Assembly (NCBI GenBank): GCA_025463135.1 | Contig: JAOAPY010000009.1 | Span: forward strand, 1-35,235 | Length of the DNA: 35,235 nt | Reading direction: 5' to 3' | Origin: Acidobacteriota bacterium | Lineage (GTDB): Bacteria > Acidobacteriota > Blastocatellia > Pyrinomonadales > Pyrinomonadaceae | Shown here: piece after piece, positions 34,583-35,235 of the stretch | Layout: each line of letters opens with the position of its first letter | Position numbering within the stretch: the stretch's first letter is position 1 | The notes under the pieces: model-generated | What the model saw: only the letters and a program-made list of their open reading frames with translations | Told to the model about the DNA's origin: nothing | The model's database searches: none | Program-made: the position numbers and the translations under genes

Positions 34583-35235
34583 CTACTGATCAGCGGCTAG
34601 CTTGAGCGATGTCGCGGCCGGGGCGGCGTTCGTGTTTCCCGACAGGATCACATTTTGCGCAACCTCGCGGCAGCGACTGATGACGCTGTCGAGGTTGTCA
34701 CCTGTAGCCAGCACGTGCGCGAAACGCGTTAGCCAGTCAGTTGCCTGCGTCCAGTTGGGAGTCGCTATGATCCCTTCCTCATTAACGTACAAGTCCTGGC
34801 ACAGCGGCGCCGTCAGCTCACGGTCCACCTTGACTGCCGTTACTTCCGCCAGCGGGACTTCAGGGACCATCCAAAAGATCCCGCATGACCGGCGCGGTAC
34901 AAACGAAAAGTCCACCTTGCGCTCGGCCAGCGCTTCACACAGAGCACCCGTTGGACTCCGCGCGGTGCTGTACTCGACCAATTCCATGATCCGATCACCC
35001 GCAGGTCGGAGGTGGCCCTCGACTAACGCGATTCGTTCATCAGGAGTAATGATGAACTCCCAGTGACTCACGCAGTATCTGACGCCCAACTGCTCCAATA
35101 ATTGCTCAACGGCACCCTCCAGCGCCGGCCTCAAACGCTCGGGAAAAGATTCGGCGGGGAAGAGCTGACCCGTTTCAATGAAGTTTGGCCCAAGCCACTT
35201 CTGGGTAATTCCCACCGGATAATGTTGCCCCTCAA
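34583..35235 (-). CDS. ATP-grasp domain protein, 5' part cut by the window edge
   Basis: The frame is open to the right edge (residues EGQHYPVGITQKWLGPNF are readable), so the gene starts outside the window and the visible 216 residues are its C-terminal part. GITQKWLGPNFIETGQLFPA and WEFIITPDERIALVEGHLRPAGDRIMELVE match the ATP-binding and metal-binding part of ATP-grasp carboxylate-amine ligases (the E.H.RPAG.. run). The last ~90 residues resemble the C-terminal subdomain of this group. The ligase product is unknown. It lies 57 nt upstream of the ADOP permease on the same strand and may be co-transcribed. Confidence 0.8.
   Translation of the reverse strand, partial: EGQHYPVGITQKWLGPNFIETGQLFPAESFPERLRPALEGAVEQLLEQLGVRYCVSHWEFIITPDERIALVEGHLRPAGDRIMELVEYSTARSPTGALCEALAERKVDFSFVPRRSCGIFWMVPEVPLAEVTAVKVDRELTAPLCQDLYVNEEGIIATPNWTQATDWLTRFAHVLATGDNLDSVISRCREVAQNVILSGNTNAAPAATSLKLAADQ

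Overview
The window looks like Acidobacteriota DNA. The right half carries an ADOP-type duplicated FtsX/MacB permease, a paired DUF1592/DUF1587 and DUF1552 operon with an ankyrin protein and a small multihaem-type cytochrome, and methionine-salvage genes. These are typical of Solibacter- or Bryobacter-like genomes, although the DUF1592/DUF1552 pair also occurs in Planctomycetota. The assignment comes from gene content only; no rRNA or other phylogenetic marker is present.

The left part (about 1-20,000) reads as an accessory island or integrated element. Its central feature is a minus-strand two-gene unit (4767 to 210). A 254-aa acidic protein of unknown family overlaps the start of a 1269-aa protein that is a compact single-chain multisubunit-type RNA polymerase. 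The beta-like half (about residues 365-760) and beta'-like half (about 835-1190) sit in one polypeptide. It keeps both catalytic-barrel signatures: the beta lysines in GDKLSTRHGIKG and the beta' metal site GADFDGD. It is far too short and divergent to be the housekeeping enzyme. Five tandem 23-bp repeats lie just beyond its 3' end.

Divergent from it, rightward genes form one or two operons (5292-15316). They encode a 58-aa zinc-finger-like protein, a VWA-type lipoprotein, a four-TM coiled-coil protein, a 290-aa unknown, a tandem AAA+ ATPase with a degenerate first domain, a DegT-type PLP aminotransferase, a three-TM protein, an Arg-rich lipoprotein and a large VirD4/TraD-like ATPase. An 18-bp sequence (ATCACGTTTACCCRACAA) is repeated 45-47 nt before two start codons and is a candidate promoter or operator. 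Further right are a DUF4258 protein, a 43-aa Cys-rich protein, a peptide deformylase, a PASTA membrane protein, and a pair formed by an MntP-like membrane protein and a membrane-anchored SMC/ABC-type ATPase.

Between about 20,026 and 21,100 is a gene-poor stretch with decayed coding sequence that separates the island from ordinary chromosome. The right half holds DUF2834, a GNAT acetyltransferase, the mtnB-mtnD-mtnC methionine-salvage operon, an MFS exporter, a cytochrome/ankyrin/DUF1552/DUF1592 operon, an ADOP permease and the 3' part of an ATP-grasp gene cut by the window edge.

Working hypothesis: the island encodes its own transcription machinery (polymerase plus partner) that may serve its own promoters, alongside ATPases and envelope proteins resembling conjugation or secretion parts. 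No relaxase, integrase or replication gene was seen in the window, so mobility is inferred, not shown.
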